Positions 8,223 to 16,954 of a DNA stretch of 64,000 nt are shown here, in pieces. Origin of the DNA: Pseudomonas marginalis. Lineage in GTDB: Bacteria > Pseudomonadota > Gammaproteobacteria > Pseudomonadales > Pseudomonadaceae. The stretch is taken from the NCBI RefSeq assembly GCF_001645105.1, contig NZ_LKEG01000044.1, forward strand, positions 330,793 through 394,792. Reading direction: 5' to 3'. The notes under the pieces were generated by a model, which saw only the letters and a program-made list of their open reading frames with translations, did not search any database and was not told where the DNA came from. Every line of letters begins with the position of its first letter. Position 1 is the first letter of the stretch. The position numbers and the translations under genes were made by a program.

Positions 8223-9839
8223 CTAACCGATTTGCCGGGCGGAGCGTCGGATCAGCCCGATCACCGGCAACAGGCCCACCAGCACTAGGGTCAGCGCAGG
8301 TAAAGACGCCCGGGCCCACTCGCCTTCACTGGTCATTTCAAAGATCCGCACCGCCAGCGTGTCCCAGCCGAACGGGCGCATCAGCAGGGTAGCGGGCATT
8401 TCCTTGAGCACGTCGACGAACACCAGCAACGCTGCGCTCAAGGTGCCCGGCAACAACAACGGCAGATACACTTTGCAAAACAGTCGTGGACCGCTGACGC
8501 CAAGACTGCGTGCCGCTTCCGGCAACGAGGGCCGGATACGCGCCAGGCTGTTTTCCAACGGCCCGTAGGCCACCGCCAGGAATCGCACCAGATACGCCAG
8601 CACCAACGCCGACAGGCTGCCCAACAGCAACGGTTTGCCCGCACCACCGAGCCAGCCGGACAGCGGCACCACCAGTTCACGGTCCAGGTAGCTGAACGCC
8701 AACATGATCGACACTGCCAGCACCGAGCCCGGCAATGCATAGCCGACATTGGCCAGGCTGATGCCGGAGCGGATCGCCCGTGTCGGCGCCAGGCGGTTGG
8801 CGAAGGCCAGCACCAGTGCCACGCTGACGGTGATCAGGGCAGCGATGCCACCCAGGTACAGGGTGTGGAGGATCAGTCCGGAATAACGCTCATCCAGATC
8901 GAAGCGGCCGCGCTGCCAGAACCAGGCGAACAATTGCAGCATCGGGATGACAAACGCACAGGCGAACACGAGCCCACACCCGCTACTGGCCGCCGCCGCC
9001 TTGAACCCGCGCAGCTGATACAGCGCCTGGCCCCGTGGCCGCTCATTGCTCGGTCGGCTCGCGCCCCGGGCACGCCGTTCGCCGTACAGCACCAGCATCA
9101 CCACCAGCAGCAACAGGCTGGCCAATTGGGCGGCGCTGGAAAGGCTGAAAAAGCCGTACCAGGTCTTGTAGATGGCCGTGGTGAAGGTGTCGAAGTTGAA
9201 CACCGAGACTGCACCGAAATCCGCCAGGGTTTCCATCAATGCCAACGCCACCCCGGCACCAATCGCCGGCCGCGCCATGGGCAGTGCCACGTGCCAGAAC
9301 GCTCGCCACGGCGATTGGCCGAGCACCCGCGCTGCTTCCATCAGGCCTTTGCCCTGGGCCAGGAACGCGGAGCGCGCCAGCAAGTAGACGTAGGGGTAGA
9401 ACACCAGCACGAGGACGATGATCACACCACTGGTGGAGCGCACCCGTGGCAGACGCAGGCCGGTGCCGAACCATTCGCGCAGCAGGGTTTGCACAGGCCC
9501 TGAGAAGTCCAGCAAGCCGACGAATACAAACGCCAGCACATAAGCCGGTATGGCGAAGGGCAGCATCAGCGCCCAGTCGAGCCAGCGTCGGCCGGGGAAT
9601 TCGCAAAGGCTAGTGAGCCAGGCCAGGCTCACGCCTAATAGGGTTACGCCAACACCGACACCCAGCACCAGCGTCAGCGTGTTGCCCAGCAGGCGGGGCA
9701 TCTGGGTTTCCCAGAGGTGAGACCAGATTTGCGCGTCGATACTCTGCCAGGACAGCAACAGCACGCTCAGCGGCAGCAGCACCAGGGCGGCGACGGTAAA
9801 GACCGGCAGGTACCAGCGGCGTTGGGCGGGGTGGGCCAA
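8223..9839 (-). CDS. Ferric iron ABC transporter permease (FbpB/SfuB type)
   Basis: The 538-residue integral protein has two homologous halves with ~6 membrane spans each, the double-domain arrangement of FbpB permeases. Each half carries an EAA-type loop for the ATPase (MEAARVLGQSPWRAFWHVALPMARPAI and LPEAARSLGVSGPRLF). It moves Fe3+ delivered by the periplasmic binding protein encoded upstream at 10071-11075 on the same strand. The 231-bp gap between them holds a large REP structure. No ATPase gene is adjacent. Confidence 0.93.
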   Translation of the reverse strand: MAHPAQRRWYLPVFTVAALVLLPLSVLLLSWQSIDAQIWSHLWETQMPRLLGNTLTLVLGVGVGVTLLGVSLAWLTSLCEFPGRRWLDWALMLPFAIPAYVLAFVFVGLLDFSGPVQTLLREWFGTGLRLPRVRSTSGVIIVLVLVFYPYVYLLARSAFLAQGKGLMEAARVLGQSPWRAFWHVALPMARPAIGAGVALALMETLADFGAVSVFNFDTFTTAIYKTWYGFFSLSSAAQLASLLLLVVMLVLYGERRARGASRPSNERPRGQALYQLRGFKAAAASSGCGLVFACAFVIPMLQLFAWFWQRGRFDLDERYSGLILHTLYLGGIAALITVSVALVLAFANRLAPTRAIRSGISLANVGYALPGSVLAVSIMLAFSYLDRELVVPLSGWLGGAGKPLLLGSLSALVLAYLVRFLAVAYGPLENSLARIRPSLPEAARSLGVSGPRLFCKVYLPLLLPGTLSAALLVFVDVLKEMPATLLMRPFGWDTLAVRIFEMTSEGEWARASLPALTLVLVGLLPVIGLIRRSARQIG

Positions 9840-9882
9840 AGTCAGTTCTCAGTGAATGAATAGCTTGAAATCGCCGCAACCC

Positions 9883-10045
9883 AATGTGGGAGGGGGCTTG
9901 CTGTGGTGAGGGAGCTTGCCCCCGACGGGTTCACTGCAGAACCTTGGGGCTGCTCCGCAGCCCAGCGCGGGGCAAGCCCGCTCACCACAGGAAGCTCGCT
10001 CATCACAGGAAGCCCGGTCACTACAGCAAGCCCCTCCCACATTTG
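9883..10045. repeat. Composite REP palindrome with tandem 18-bp arm units
   Basis: Outer arms GTGGGAGGGGGCTTGCTGT (from 9885) and ACAGCAAGCCCCTCCCAC (to 10040) are inverted copies. Inside lies a second REP stem-loop (GGCTGCTCCGCAGCC core at ~9948). The right side carries three 18-bp units (9974-9991, 9992-10009, 10010-10027) of the form AAGCCCGCTCACCACAGG. The left side has matching CTTG motifs spaced 18 bp apart (9897 and 9915). It lies between the iron binding-protein gene and its permease gene. Confidence 0.85.
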
Positions 10046-10070
10046 GATCTACGGTGCCCGGCAGAGGTAC

Positions 10071-11075
10071 TTAGTTCCAGCCAGCGCGATCCATCAGGCG
10101 AATGGCTTCAGCCTGGCGCTTGCCCGCCACTTCCACCGGCAAGGTATCAGCCACGAACTTGCCCCAGGTCGCCACTTCGGCCGACGGCGGTACCGCCGGG
10201 TTGGCCGGGAACTCTTGGTTCACGTCGGCAAAGATCTTCTGCGCCTCAGGCGTGGTCATCCATTCCACCAGCGCCTCGGCGGCTTCCGGGTGCGGCGCGT
10301 GTTTGGTCAGGCCGATGCCCGACAAATTCACGTGCACACCACGGTCGCCCTGGTTCGGCCAGAACAGCTTCACCGCCAGGTCCGGCTTCTGCTTGTGCAG
10401 GCGGCCGTAGTAGTAGGTGTTGACGATGCCCACATCGCACTGGCCGGCATTGATGGCTTCGAGCACGGCGATGTCGTCGGAGAATACGTCGGTGGACAGG
10501 TTGTTGACCCAACCCTTGACGATTTCCTCGGTCTTGGCCGCGCCGTGGGTTTCGATCAGGGTGGCGGTCAGCGACTGGTTGTAGACTTTTTTCGCCGTAC
10601 GCAGGCACAGGCGGCCTTCCCACTGTTTGTCGGCCAGGGCTTCGTAGGTGGTGAGGTCACCCGGTTTTACCCGGTCGGTGGAGTAGGCAATGGTCCGCGC
10701 GCGCAGGCTCAAGCCCGTCCAGGCGTGCTTTGAAGAGCGGTACTGCAGGGGGATGTTCTTGTCGATGACCGCGGAGGTGAAGGGTTGCAGAATGCCCATT
10801 TGCTCGGCCTGCCAGAGGTTGCCGGCATCCACGGTGAGCAGCAGGTCGGCAGTGGCGTTCTCGCCCTCGGCCTTGATGCGCTGCATCAGCGGGGCTTCCT
10901 TGTCAGTGATGAACTTCACCTGCACGCCAGTCTTCTGAGTGTAGGCATCGAACACCGGCTTGATCAGCTCGTCGATGCGCGAGGAGTAGACCACCACTTC
11001 GTCGGCGGCCTGCAAGGTCGTGCTGCCGATCAAGGTGAGTGCCAGGGCAGTCAGGAGGCGCTTGGGTGCCAACAT
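10071..11075 (-). CDS. Ferric iron ABC transporter substrate-binding protein (FbpA/FutA type)
   Basis: The 334-residue periplasmic protein has a signal peptide ending at LQAADEVVVYSSR. It belongs to extracellular solute-binding family 1; the tandem tyrosines in GIVNTYYYGRLHKQ correspond to the Fe3+-binding Tyr pair of FbpA-class transferrin-like proteins. It hands iron to the permease encoded downstream. A perfect inverted repeat and a Fur-box-like sequence sit just upstream of the start, consistent with iron control. Confidence 0.94.
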   Translation of the reverse strand: MLAPKRLLTALALTLIGSTTLQAADEVVVYSSRIDELIKPVFDAYTQKTGVQVKFITDKEAPLMQRIKAEGENATADLLLTVDAGNLWQAEQMGILQPFTSAVIDKNIPLQYRSSKHAWTGLSLRARTIAYSTDRVKPGDLTTYEALADKQWEGRLCLRTAKKVYNQSLTATLIETHGAAKTEEIVKGWVNNLSTDVFSDDIAVLEAINAGQCDVGIVNTYYYGRLHKQKPDLAVKLFWPNQGDRGVHVNLSGIGLTKHAPHPEAAEALVEWMTTPEAQKIFADVNQEFPANPAVPPSAEVATWGKFVADTLPVEVAGKRQAEAIRLMDRAGWN

Positions 11076-11087
11076 GGGGGCGGTCTC

Positions 11088-11123
11088 TCATTTGCAAAAA
11101 GAGGGCAAATGATAAGGACTGGC
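11088..11123 (-). promoter_or_regulatory. Inverted repeat and candidate Fur box upstream of iron-binding protein gene
   Basis: TCATTTGC (11088-11095) and GCAAATGA (11105-11112) form a perfect 8-bp inverted repeat with a 9-nt spacer, 13 nt upstream of the ATG. The 19-mer at 11105-11123 matches the Fur consensus GATAATGATAATCATTATC at 12 of 19 positions by eye. The iron-transport context supports Fur control, but the match is moderate. Confidence 0.4.
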
Positions 11124-11195
11124 ATTTAGTGGCGCTTGGTGGAGGCGTTACCAGATGTTGCATAGTCAGCTTTTTGCGGTGGAGCTGATGGCCTC

Positions 11196-11222
11196 TTCGC
11201 GGGCAAGCCCGCTCCCACAGGG
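11196..11222. repeat. Solitary REP-type palindrome
   Basis: GCGGGCAAGCCCGCTCCCAC is a classical Pseudomonas REP sequence, with GCGGGC and GCCCGC forming a small hairpin. It lies between ubiI and the iron-transport unit. Confidence 0.75.
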
Positions 11223-11237
11223 GACCGGGCGTCAATG

Positions 11238-12461
11238 TCAGGGTTTTGCCAGGTCAGGTAGATCGCCGGTCAGGCCCAGCGCCTGGCGTACAAACACGGC
11301 CTTGGCTTCAGGCATCTGGTCGACCATCTTCAAGCCAGCATTGCGCAACCAGCGCAACGGCAGTTGATCGGCCTGGAACAGACGCTCGAAACCCTCCATC
11401 GCCGCCATCAACGCCAAGTTATGCGGCATGCGCCGACGCTCATAACGGCTCAGCACCTTCACATCCGCCAGCCGCTCACCACGCTCGGTTGCCGCCAACA
11501 ACACCTCGGCCAACACCGCCGCATCGAGGAAACCCAGGTTCACACCCTGCCCCGCCAACGGGTGTATCACGTGCGCCGCGTCTCCGATCAACGCCAGGCC
11601 CTCAGCCACGTAACGCTTGGCGTGACGCTGGCGCAAAGGCACGCACACACGCGGGTCGGCGCTCACCACGGTCCCCAACCGCCCTTCAAAGGCGCGCTCC
11701 AGTTCACCGCAGAAGCTTTCATCGTCCAACGCCATCAGGCGCTCGGACTCGGCCGGCGTGGTCGACCACACGATCGAGCACCAATCCTCCTGCCCATCCC
11801 GCACCAGCGGCAAAAACGCCAGCGGCCCGGTGTCGGTAAACCGTTGCCACGCCGTGCGCTGGTGCGGCTGGCTGCTGCGCACGCTGGTGACGATGGCGTT
11901 ATGCAGGTAATCCCATTCGCGGGTCGCGGTGCCGGTCAGCCGGCGCACGGCGGAGTGGGCGCCGTCGGCGGCTACCACCAGCGGCGCACGCAACTTACGG
12001 CCATCGGCCAACGTCAGCAGCCAGTCATCGCCGGAGCGGCGCATCTGTTCCAGGCGGGCATTGGCCAGCAGGCCCAGGTCGCAGTCATGCAGGCGGTCGA
12101 GCAAGGCATCCTGAACCACGCGGTTCTCGACGATGTGCCCAAGCACCTCGGCATGCACGCTGGCCGCCGAAAAGTGGATCTGCCCGGTGCCACTGCCGTC
12201 CCACACCTGCATCTCGCCGTAGGGGCTGGCGCGCCGCGAGACGATACCGTCCCACACGCCCAGGCGCTCGAGGATGCGCTGGCTGGCGGCCGACAAGGCG
12301 CTCACCCGGGGCTCGAAGGCCGCATCACGGTCGAACGGCTTGACGCTCAACGGGCTGCCGTCGAGCAACAGCACCTGCAGGCCACTGCCCTGCAACGCAA
12401 GCGCCAAGGCGCTTCCGACCATTCCGGCCCCGACAATCAGCACATCTGCGCGCATGTCCAT
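11238..12461 (-). CDS. ubiI: UbiH/UbiF/VisC-family FAD-dependent ubiquinone hydroxylase (UbiI-type)
   Basis: The 407-residue flavoprotein monooxygenase hydroxylates the aromatic ring during ubiquinone synthesis; the VisC/UbiI branch carries out C5 hydroxylation. Visible motifs are the Rossmann GxGxxG (VGAGMVGSALALAL, residues ~10-23), the DG motif (VVAADGAHSAVR) and the FAD-ribityl motif GDAAHVIHPLAGQGVNLG. It is the last gene of the ygfB-pepP-ubiH-DUF4442-ubiI operon. Assignment to UbiI rather than UbiF rests on operon position and recalled Pseudomonas synteny. Confidence 0.88.
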   Translation of the reverse strand: MDMRADVLIVGAGMVGSALALALQGSGLQVLLLDGSPLSVKPFDRDAAFEPRVSALSAASQRILERLGVWDGIVSRRASPYGEMQVWDGSGTGQIHFSAASVHAEVLGHIVENRVVQDALLDRLHDCDLGLLANARLEQMRRSGDDWLLTLADGRKLRAPLVVAADGAHSAVRRLTGTATREWDYLHNAIVTSVRSSQPHQRTAWQRFTDTGPLAFLPLVRDGQEDWCSIVWSTTPAESERLMALDDESFCGELERAFEGRLGTVVSADPRVCVPLRQRHAKRYVAEGLALIGDAAHVIHPLAGQGVNLGFLDAAVLAEVLLAATERGERLADVKVLSRYERRRMPHNLALMAAMEGFERLFQADQLPLRWLRNAGLKMVDQMPEAKAVFVRQALGLTGDLPDLAKP

Positions 12462-12464
12462 GCT

Positions 12465-12950
12465 TTAAGCCTGTCTCACTGGCGGCTTGCGCCGCACGTA
12501 AAGGGTTTTTTCGACCCGCGCCACCAGGGTGCCGGAGCCGTCATGAATCTGCACCTTGAGGTGGGGCAGGTACTTCTCGCCCCCTTCGGTGTGTCGACGG
12601 ACCTCGTCCAGCAAGGCCTCGTCGATGGAAAATTCGGCATACACCGGGCCTTTGCCCGGCGACACGAAGTCAATGCTCGCGGCCTTGTCCCACACAATGT
12701 AGTCGCGGCCCAGGTTCTCCATCAGCATCAGCATGTAGAACGGGTCAACCATCGAATACAGGCTGCCGCCGAATTGCGTGCCGACATAGTTGCGGTTGTA
12801 CCAGCCCAGACCCATGCGCACTTTGACGTGACGGAAATCGGCGCTCATGTGCCGGACGCTGACCCCCGCCCCCAAGTACGGCGGATACAGGGTCATGATC
12901 CAGCGCAATAACCGCGCCTTGCCCAGGCGCTCGATCAACCACTTACGCAT
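12465..12950 (-). CDS. DUF4442 hotdog-fold protein (thioesterase-like)
   Basis: From MRKWLIERLGK (ATG at 12950) the product is 161 residues. It matches the DUF4442 hotdog family: an N-terminal helix, then YVGTQFGGSLYSMVDPFYMLMLMENLG, the typical hotdog helix segment, and a sheet rich in alternating residues. Hotdog proteins often hydrolyse acyl-CoA thioesters, but activity is unproven here. The start overlaps the end of ubiH by 8 nt and the stop is 3 nt from ubiI, so it is translationally coupled inside the ubiquinone operon. Longer in-frame upstream sequence is a shadow of ubiH. Confidence 0.85.
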   Translation of the reverse strand: MRKWLIERLGKARLLRWIMTLYPPYLGAGVSVRHMSADFRHVKVRMGLGWYNRNYVGTQFGGSLYSMVDPFYMLMLMENLGRDYIVWDKAASIDFVSPGKGPVYAEFSIDEALLDEVRRHTEGGEKYLPHLKVQIHDGSGTLVARVEKTLYVRRKPPVRQA

Positions 12951-14130
12951 CGGGACGCGTGCCCAGGCCCATGGCCTGACGGGCGAACCAGCGTTTGGCC
13001 GGTGGCAAAAGGTCCAGGCCCAGCAGGCCCATGTTGCGGCCCAGCGCCACCAGCGGCTGGGCGCTGCCGAACAGGCGCGTGACCTGGTCGGAGAAGCCCA
13101 CGGTGAGTTTCTGGTCCAAGCGCTGGCGTTCGCGATAGCCCTGCAAGGTCGCCAGGTCACCCGGCACTTGCGGCCCGGCCAGCAAGGCCTCGGCCAAGGC
13201 ATTCGCATCGCGCAGGGACAGGTTGAAGCCTTGCCCGGCAATCGGGTGCAGGCTGTGGGCGGCGTTGCCGAGGATCGCCAGGTGGGAACGCACCTGCTCT
13301 TCGGCTTCGACCAAGGTCAGAGGGTACAGATGGCGGGCGCCGACTTGCTTGAGGGTGCCCAGGCGGTAGCCGAACACGCCCTGCAATTCACTCAAGAAGC
13401 TGCGTTCGTCGAGGTTGGCCAGGCGCTGTGCGTCCATGCCGATGCGGGTCCAGACCAGGGCGCAACGGTTGTCCGGCAGCGGCAACAGGGCCATCGGGCC
13501 CTCATCGGTAAAGCGTTCGAAGGCTTCGCCGTTATGAGACTCGCTCGGGGTAATGTTGGCGATCAGCGCGCTCTGGTTGTACGGGCGGGTTTTCACGCCG
13601 ATGCCCAGCTGTTCGCGCAGTCCGGAGCGGCCACCATCGGCCAGTACGGCGAGGTCGCATTCCAGTACGGTTTCATCGTTGAGGGTCAGGCGGTAGCCAT
13701 CGGCCAGCGGCTCCATGCGTGTAACTTCCGCCGGGCAACGCCAGCTGACCACGTCTTTGTCCAGGCCTTGCCACAGGCATTGGCCCAGCCAGGCGTTTTC
13801 CACCACGTAACCGAGGGCCGGCACGCCCTCCTCCATGGCAGACAACCGTGCGGTGGAGAAACGCCCACGATCCGACACGTGGATTTGCTTGATCGGCTCG
13901 GCACGGCGGGAAATGTCCTGCCACAGGCCCAGGCGCTGATAGATCTGCCGGGCGCCATAGGACAGCGCCGAAGACCGCGCATCGTAGCTCGGCTGGTAGC
14001 TGTCGCCCGGCGCGAAGGGTTCGATCAGCACGATCTTCCAGCCACGGGCCTTGGCCCCGGCCTGCAACGCCAGCGCCAGGCTGGCGCCTACCAAGCCACC
14101 GCCGATAATGGCCAGGTTGACCCGGCTCAT
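12943..14130 (-). CDS. ubiH: 2-octaprenyl-6-methoxyphenyl hydroxylase
   Basis: The 395-residue FAD monooxygenase performs a ring hydroxylation (C1 in E. coli) in ubiquinone synthesis. It has the N-terminal GGGLVGASLALALQAG dinucleotide motif, DGGRSGLREQLGI, and GNAAHSLHPIAGQGFNLSLRDA for the FAD ribityl chain. Its start overlaps pepP by 4 nt (ATGA), as in the conserved pepP-ubiH pair of gamma-proteobacteria. It is a paralogue of the downstream ubiI product. Confidence 0.94.
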   Translation of the reverse strand: MSRVNLAIIGGGLVGASLALALQAGAKARGWKIVLIEPFAPGDSYQPSYDARSSALSYGARQIYQRLGLWQDISRRAEPIKQIHVSDRGRFSTARLSAMEEGVPALGYVVENAWLGQCLWQGLDKDVVSWRCPAEVTRMEPLADGYRLTLNDETVLECDLAVLADGGRSGLREQLGIGVKTRPYNQSALIANITPSESHNGEAFERFTDEGPMALLPLPDNRCALVWTRIGMDAQRLANLDERSFLSELQGVFGYRLGTLKQVGARHLYPLTLVEAEEQVRSHLAILGNAAHSLHPIAGQGFNLSLRDANALAEALLAGPQVPGDLATLQGYRERQRLDQKLTVGFSDQVTRLFGSAQPLVALGRNMGLLGLDLLPPAKRWFARQAMGLGTRPDA

Positions 14131-15449
14131 CGGGCAGCCGCCATCAGCGCTTCGATGTCGGCGACAGTCTTGGGCACGCCGCCGGTCAGGATTTCACAGC
14201 CTTGCTTGGTCACTACCACGTCGTCCTCGATGCGTACGCCAATGCCACGCCATTTCTTTGCCACGTTCTGGTTGTCCGGCGAAATGTAGATCCCCGGCTC
14301 CACGGTCAACGCCATGCCGACTTCCAGCACACGCCATTCACCGCCCACTTTGTACTCGCCCACGTCATGCACATCCATGCCCAGCCAATGGCCGGCGCGG
14401 TGCATGTAGAAGGCTTTATAGGCTTCGCCGGCGATCAACTCGTCGACGTCGCCCTGCAACAAGCCCAACTTTACCAGCCCGGCGGTGATGACCTGCACCG
14501 TGGCCTCATGGGCCTGGTTCCAATGTTTGTCCGGGGCGATTTCGGCGAAGGCGGCTTCCTGGGAGGCCAGCACAATCTCGTAGATCGCCCTCTGTTCCGG
14601 CGAGAACTTGCCGTTGACCGGCCAGGTACGGGTGATGTCGCTGGCGTAGCAGTCGATCTCACAACCGGCGTCGATCAGCACCAGGTCGCCGTCCTTGAGC
14701 AGCGCGTCGTTTTGCTGGTAATGCAGGATGCAGCTGTTGCGCCCGGCGGCGACGATGGAACCGTAGGCCGGCATCTTTGCGCCGCCCTTGCGGAACTCAT
14801 AGTCCAATTCTGCTTCCAGGCTGAACTCATGCAAACCGGCGCGGCTGGCCTGCATCGCCTTCACGTGGGCGGCGCAGGAGATTCGGGCCGCCTCGCGCAT
14901 CACCTTCAGCTCTGCCGCCGATTTATACAGGCGCATGTCGTGGAGCAGATGATCCAGGGCAACGAATTCGTTCGGCGGCTGGGCGCCCAGGTGCGCTTTA
15001 GAGCGGATCACGTTGATCCACTCCATCAGGTGCCGGTCGAATTCGGCGTTGCTGCCCATCGCCGAGTACACCCGGTCGCGGCCTTCGATCAGGCCGGGCA
15101 GGATGTCGTCGATATCGGTGATAGGGAAGGCATCGTCGGCACCGAAGTCACGGATCGCGCCTTCGGTGCCGGCGCGCAGGCCATCCCACAGCTCGCGTTC
15201 GACATTGCGCTCGCGGCAGAACAGCACGTACTCGCCGTGCTGGCGACCGGGCATCAACACGATCACGGCTTCCGGCTCGGGGAAACCACTCAGGTACTGG
15301 AAGTCACTGTCCTGGCGGTACACGTGCTCGACATCGCGATTGCGGATCGCCACGGCGGCGGCCGGCAGGATCGCGATGCTGTTGGGTTCCATCTGCGCCA
15401 TGAGCGCCTTGCGGCGTCGGGTGTATTCCGCTTTGGGGATATGGATCAT
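14127..15449 (-). CDS. pepP: Xaa-Pro aminopeptidase P
   Basis: The 440-residue metallopeptidase removes N-terminal residues preceding proline. It has the aminopeptidase P N-terminal domain (1-~135) and the pita-bread catalytic domain with dimetal ligands in VLIDAGCEIDCYASDITRTW (two Asp), MHRAGHWLGMDVHDVG (His), LTVEPGIYI (Glu) and GVRIEDDVVVT (Glu). It sits between ygfB and ubiH in a co-directional operon. Confidence 0.96.
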   Translation of the reverse strand: MIHIPKAEYTRRRKALMAQMEPNSIAILPAAAVAIRNRDVEHVYRQDSDFQYLSGFPEPEAVIVLMPGRQHGEYVLFCRERNVERELWDGLRAGTEGAIRDFGADDAFPITDIDDILPGLIEGRDRVYSAMGSNAEFDRHLMEWINVIRSKAHLGAQPPNEFVALDHLLHDMRLYKSAAELKVMREAARISCAAHVKAMQASRAGLHEFSLEAELDYEFRKGGAKMPAYGSIVAAGRNSCILHYQQNDALLKDGDLVLIDAGCEIDCYASDITRTWPVNGKFSPEQRAIYEIVLASQEAAFAEIAPDKHWNQAHEATVQVITAGLVKLGLLQGDVDELIAGEAYKAFYMHRAGHWLGMDVHDVGEYKVGGEWRVLEVGMALTVEPGIYISPDNQNVAKKWRGIGVRIEDDVVVTKQGCEILTGGVPKTVADIEALMAAAR

Positions 15450-15469
15450 GGGCAGATTGGCTTCCTTTC

Positions 15470-16027
15470 TTAGTGCAGCGACGGCTTGGGTGCAGCAGGC
15501 TCAGCGGACTTCTTGGTCTCGGTGAACAGCAGCAGCGGCGCAACGCGCAGGTACTCCATCACCTCCATGTAGTCGCCTTCGCCGTCTTCGGACTCTTCCA
15601 GGGCGTCCTGCACCTGGGAGATGGCTGCCAGGTCCTGCAGCACTTCCTTGGCGTCGGTGCTCAGTTCCAGGCCACCGGCGTTCACGCCGAAACCGTGGAG
15701 GAAGCCCTGGCACCATTGGCCCAGTGCAGCCGCGCGCTCGGTGAGCGGCGCGTCGTCGGTCGGCAGCAGCAGGACCACGGTGACGTCGTCACCGGTCAGC
15801 TCGCCCTTGACCATCTCTTGCAGGCCGATCAGCGCGTTGCGCACGTTGTCGGTCGGTTCGGTTTCCAGCAGCTCGGCCACGTCAGCCAGCCAGTTGTCGG
15901 CATCAAAGCCAACGCCGGTGCAGCTGCGGCCCAGCAACACGCCGTGCAGTTCGGCAGGCGAGCATGGGTGGCCGCTGGTGCTCAGCAGTTTGGAAAAAGC
16001 GTCGTACGGGGAGTTCTGAATAGGCAT
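15470..16027 (-). CDS. UPF0149 (YgfB/YecA) family protein
   Basis: The 185-residue all-helical protein matches the YgfB/UPF0149 family (SPAELHGVLLGRSCTGVGFDADNWL; LTERAAALGQWCQGFLHGFG). The function is not well defined; in Pseudomonas YgfB has been linked to regulation of AmpDh3 and beta-lactam resistance. It is the first gene of the ubiquinone-hydroxylase operon and is divergent from the ZapA-side genes. Confidence 0.9.
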   Translation of the reverse strand: MPIQNSPYDAFSKLLSTSGHPCSPAELHGVLLGRSCTGVGFDADNWLADVAELLETEPTDNVRNALIGLQEMVKGELTGDDVTVVLLLPTDDAPLTERAAALGQWCQGFLHGFGVNAGGLELSTDAKEVLQDLAAISQVQDALEESEDGEGDYMEVMEYLRVAPLLLFTETKKSAEPAAPKPSLH

Positions 16028-16165
16028 GGTGAGCTAGGCGCCAGACGGCGCAATGTCTAGAATGGAGCGCTGTATCCTAGCACCGGCAGACGTACCAAGA
16101 CTATCAAGGGCGTCAGATCGTTTATCCTGCAGTTGCCATTCATCAGACAAATCCAGTGGAACCCA

Positions 16166-16375
16166 ATGGAAGACACCGACCTGCAAGCGCTGATGGCCAG
16201 ACTCGAATTGCTAATTACTCGGGTCGAGCAACTTAAGAGTCAAAACGGACTCCTATTAGCTCAGGAAAAGACCTGGCGCGAGGAACGCGCTCACCTCATT
16301 GAAAAAAACGAAATCGCCCGGCGTAAGGTCGAATCGATGATTTCGCGCCTGAAGGCCCTGGAGCAAGACTCATGA
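16166..16375 (+). CDS. TIGR02449 family small coiled-coil protein (ZapB-like)
   Basis: From the ATG at 16166 the product is 69 residues, almost wholly a heptad-repeat coiled coil (LQALMARLELLITRVEQL; KNEIARRKVESMISRLKAL). It matches TIGR02449 and resembles ZapB in size and composition. Its stop overlaps the zapA start (ATGA), so co-translation with ZapA suggests a role at the division ring. An in-frame ATG at 16133 adds an atypical leader and was not chosen. Confidence 0.86.
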   Translation: MEDTDLQALMARLELLITRVEQLKSQNGLLLAQEKTWREERAHLIEKNEIARRKVESMISRLKALEQDS

Positions 16376-16689
16376 GTTCAAGCAATAGCGTCACCGTGCA
16401 GATCCTCGATAAAGAATATTCGATCATCTGCCCCCAGGAAGAGCGCAGCAACCTGGTGAGCGCCGCCCGCTACCTGGATGGCAAGATGCGTGAAATCCGC
16501 AGCAGCGGCAAAGTCATCGGCGCAGACCGCATCGCCGTGATGGCCGCACTGAACATCACCCACGATTTGCTGCATAAGCAGGAACGCCCTGACGTGCAGG
16601 CCAGCGGCTCCACCCGTGAGCAGGTGCGTGACCTGCTGGAACGCGTGGATCTGGTGCTTTCCAGCGACTCAGACGCACCCAAGGGCTGA
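16372..16689 (+). CDS. zapA: Cell division protein ZapA
   Basis: The 105-residue protein has the ZapA N-terminal domain (NSVTVQILDKEYSIICPQEER) followed by a dimerising helix (~25-100). ZapA cross-links FtsZ filaments and promotes Z-ring assembly. It is translated after the small coiled-coil gene with a 4-nt overlap and is followed by 6S RNA, the order conserved in gamma-proteobacteria. Confidence 0.93.
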   Translation: MSSSNSVTVQILDKEYSIICPQEERSNLVSAARYLDGKMREIRSSGKVIGADRIAVMAALNITHDLLHKQERPDVQASGSTREQVRDLLERVDLVLSSDSDAPKG

Positions 16690-16708
16690 TTGCCGCGACT
16701 GTTTGGGG

Positions 16709-16714
16709 TATACT
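16709..16714 (+). promoter_or_regulatory. -10 element of the 6S RNA promoter
   Basis: TATACT lies just before the predicted 5' end of 6S RNA. CTGATT at 16686-16691 is placed 17 nt upstream and could be a weak -35. Confidence 0.6.
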
Positions 16715-16717
16715 CGC

Positions 16718-16898
16718 CCCACTCCCTGGCGTGTTTGCCAGTCGGCGATGTCCCTGAGCCGATTCGCACTACCCTGGAAGTTGCACGTTGGGCTGGTGTG
16801 CATGTCCGCTAGACGGAAAGCCTTAAAGCCTACTGCATCTTCCACCTTGAACTTTCGGGTTCAAGGGCTAAGTCGACAGCGGCTCTGTCGGGGAGCCT
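16718..16898 (+). ncRNA. ssrS: 6S RNA
   Basis: The ~180-nt sequence starts near CCCACTCCCTGGCGTGTTTG and contains the conserved 6S segments GTCGGCGATGTCCCTGAGCC, GTGTGCATGTCCGCTAGACG and AAAGCCTTAAAGCCTACTGC, plus the closing strand GGGGAGCC. 6S RNA mimics an open promoter, sequesters sigma-70 RNA polymerase in stationary phase and yields pRNA. Position between zapA and the formyl-THF cyclo-ligase gene is the conserved location. End points are estimates. Confidence 0.93.
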
Positions 16899-16911
16899 GA
16901 ATTCCCAAACT

Positions 16912-16941
16912 CAATGCCAGTCCTCGGACTGGCATTGTTTT
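16912..16941 (+). terminator. Hairpin downstream of 6S RNA
   Basis: CAATGCCAGTCC and GGACTGGCATTG form a 12-bp stem followed by TTTTA. It sits between 6S RNA and the formyl-THF ligase gene, so readthrough would be needed for co-expression. Confidence 0.8.
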
Positions 16942-16954
16942 ATGAGCCGAAACC

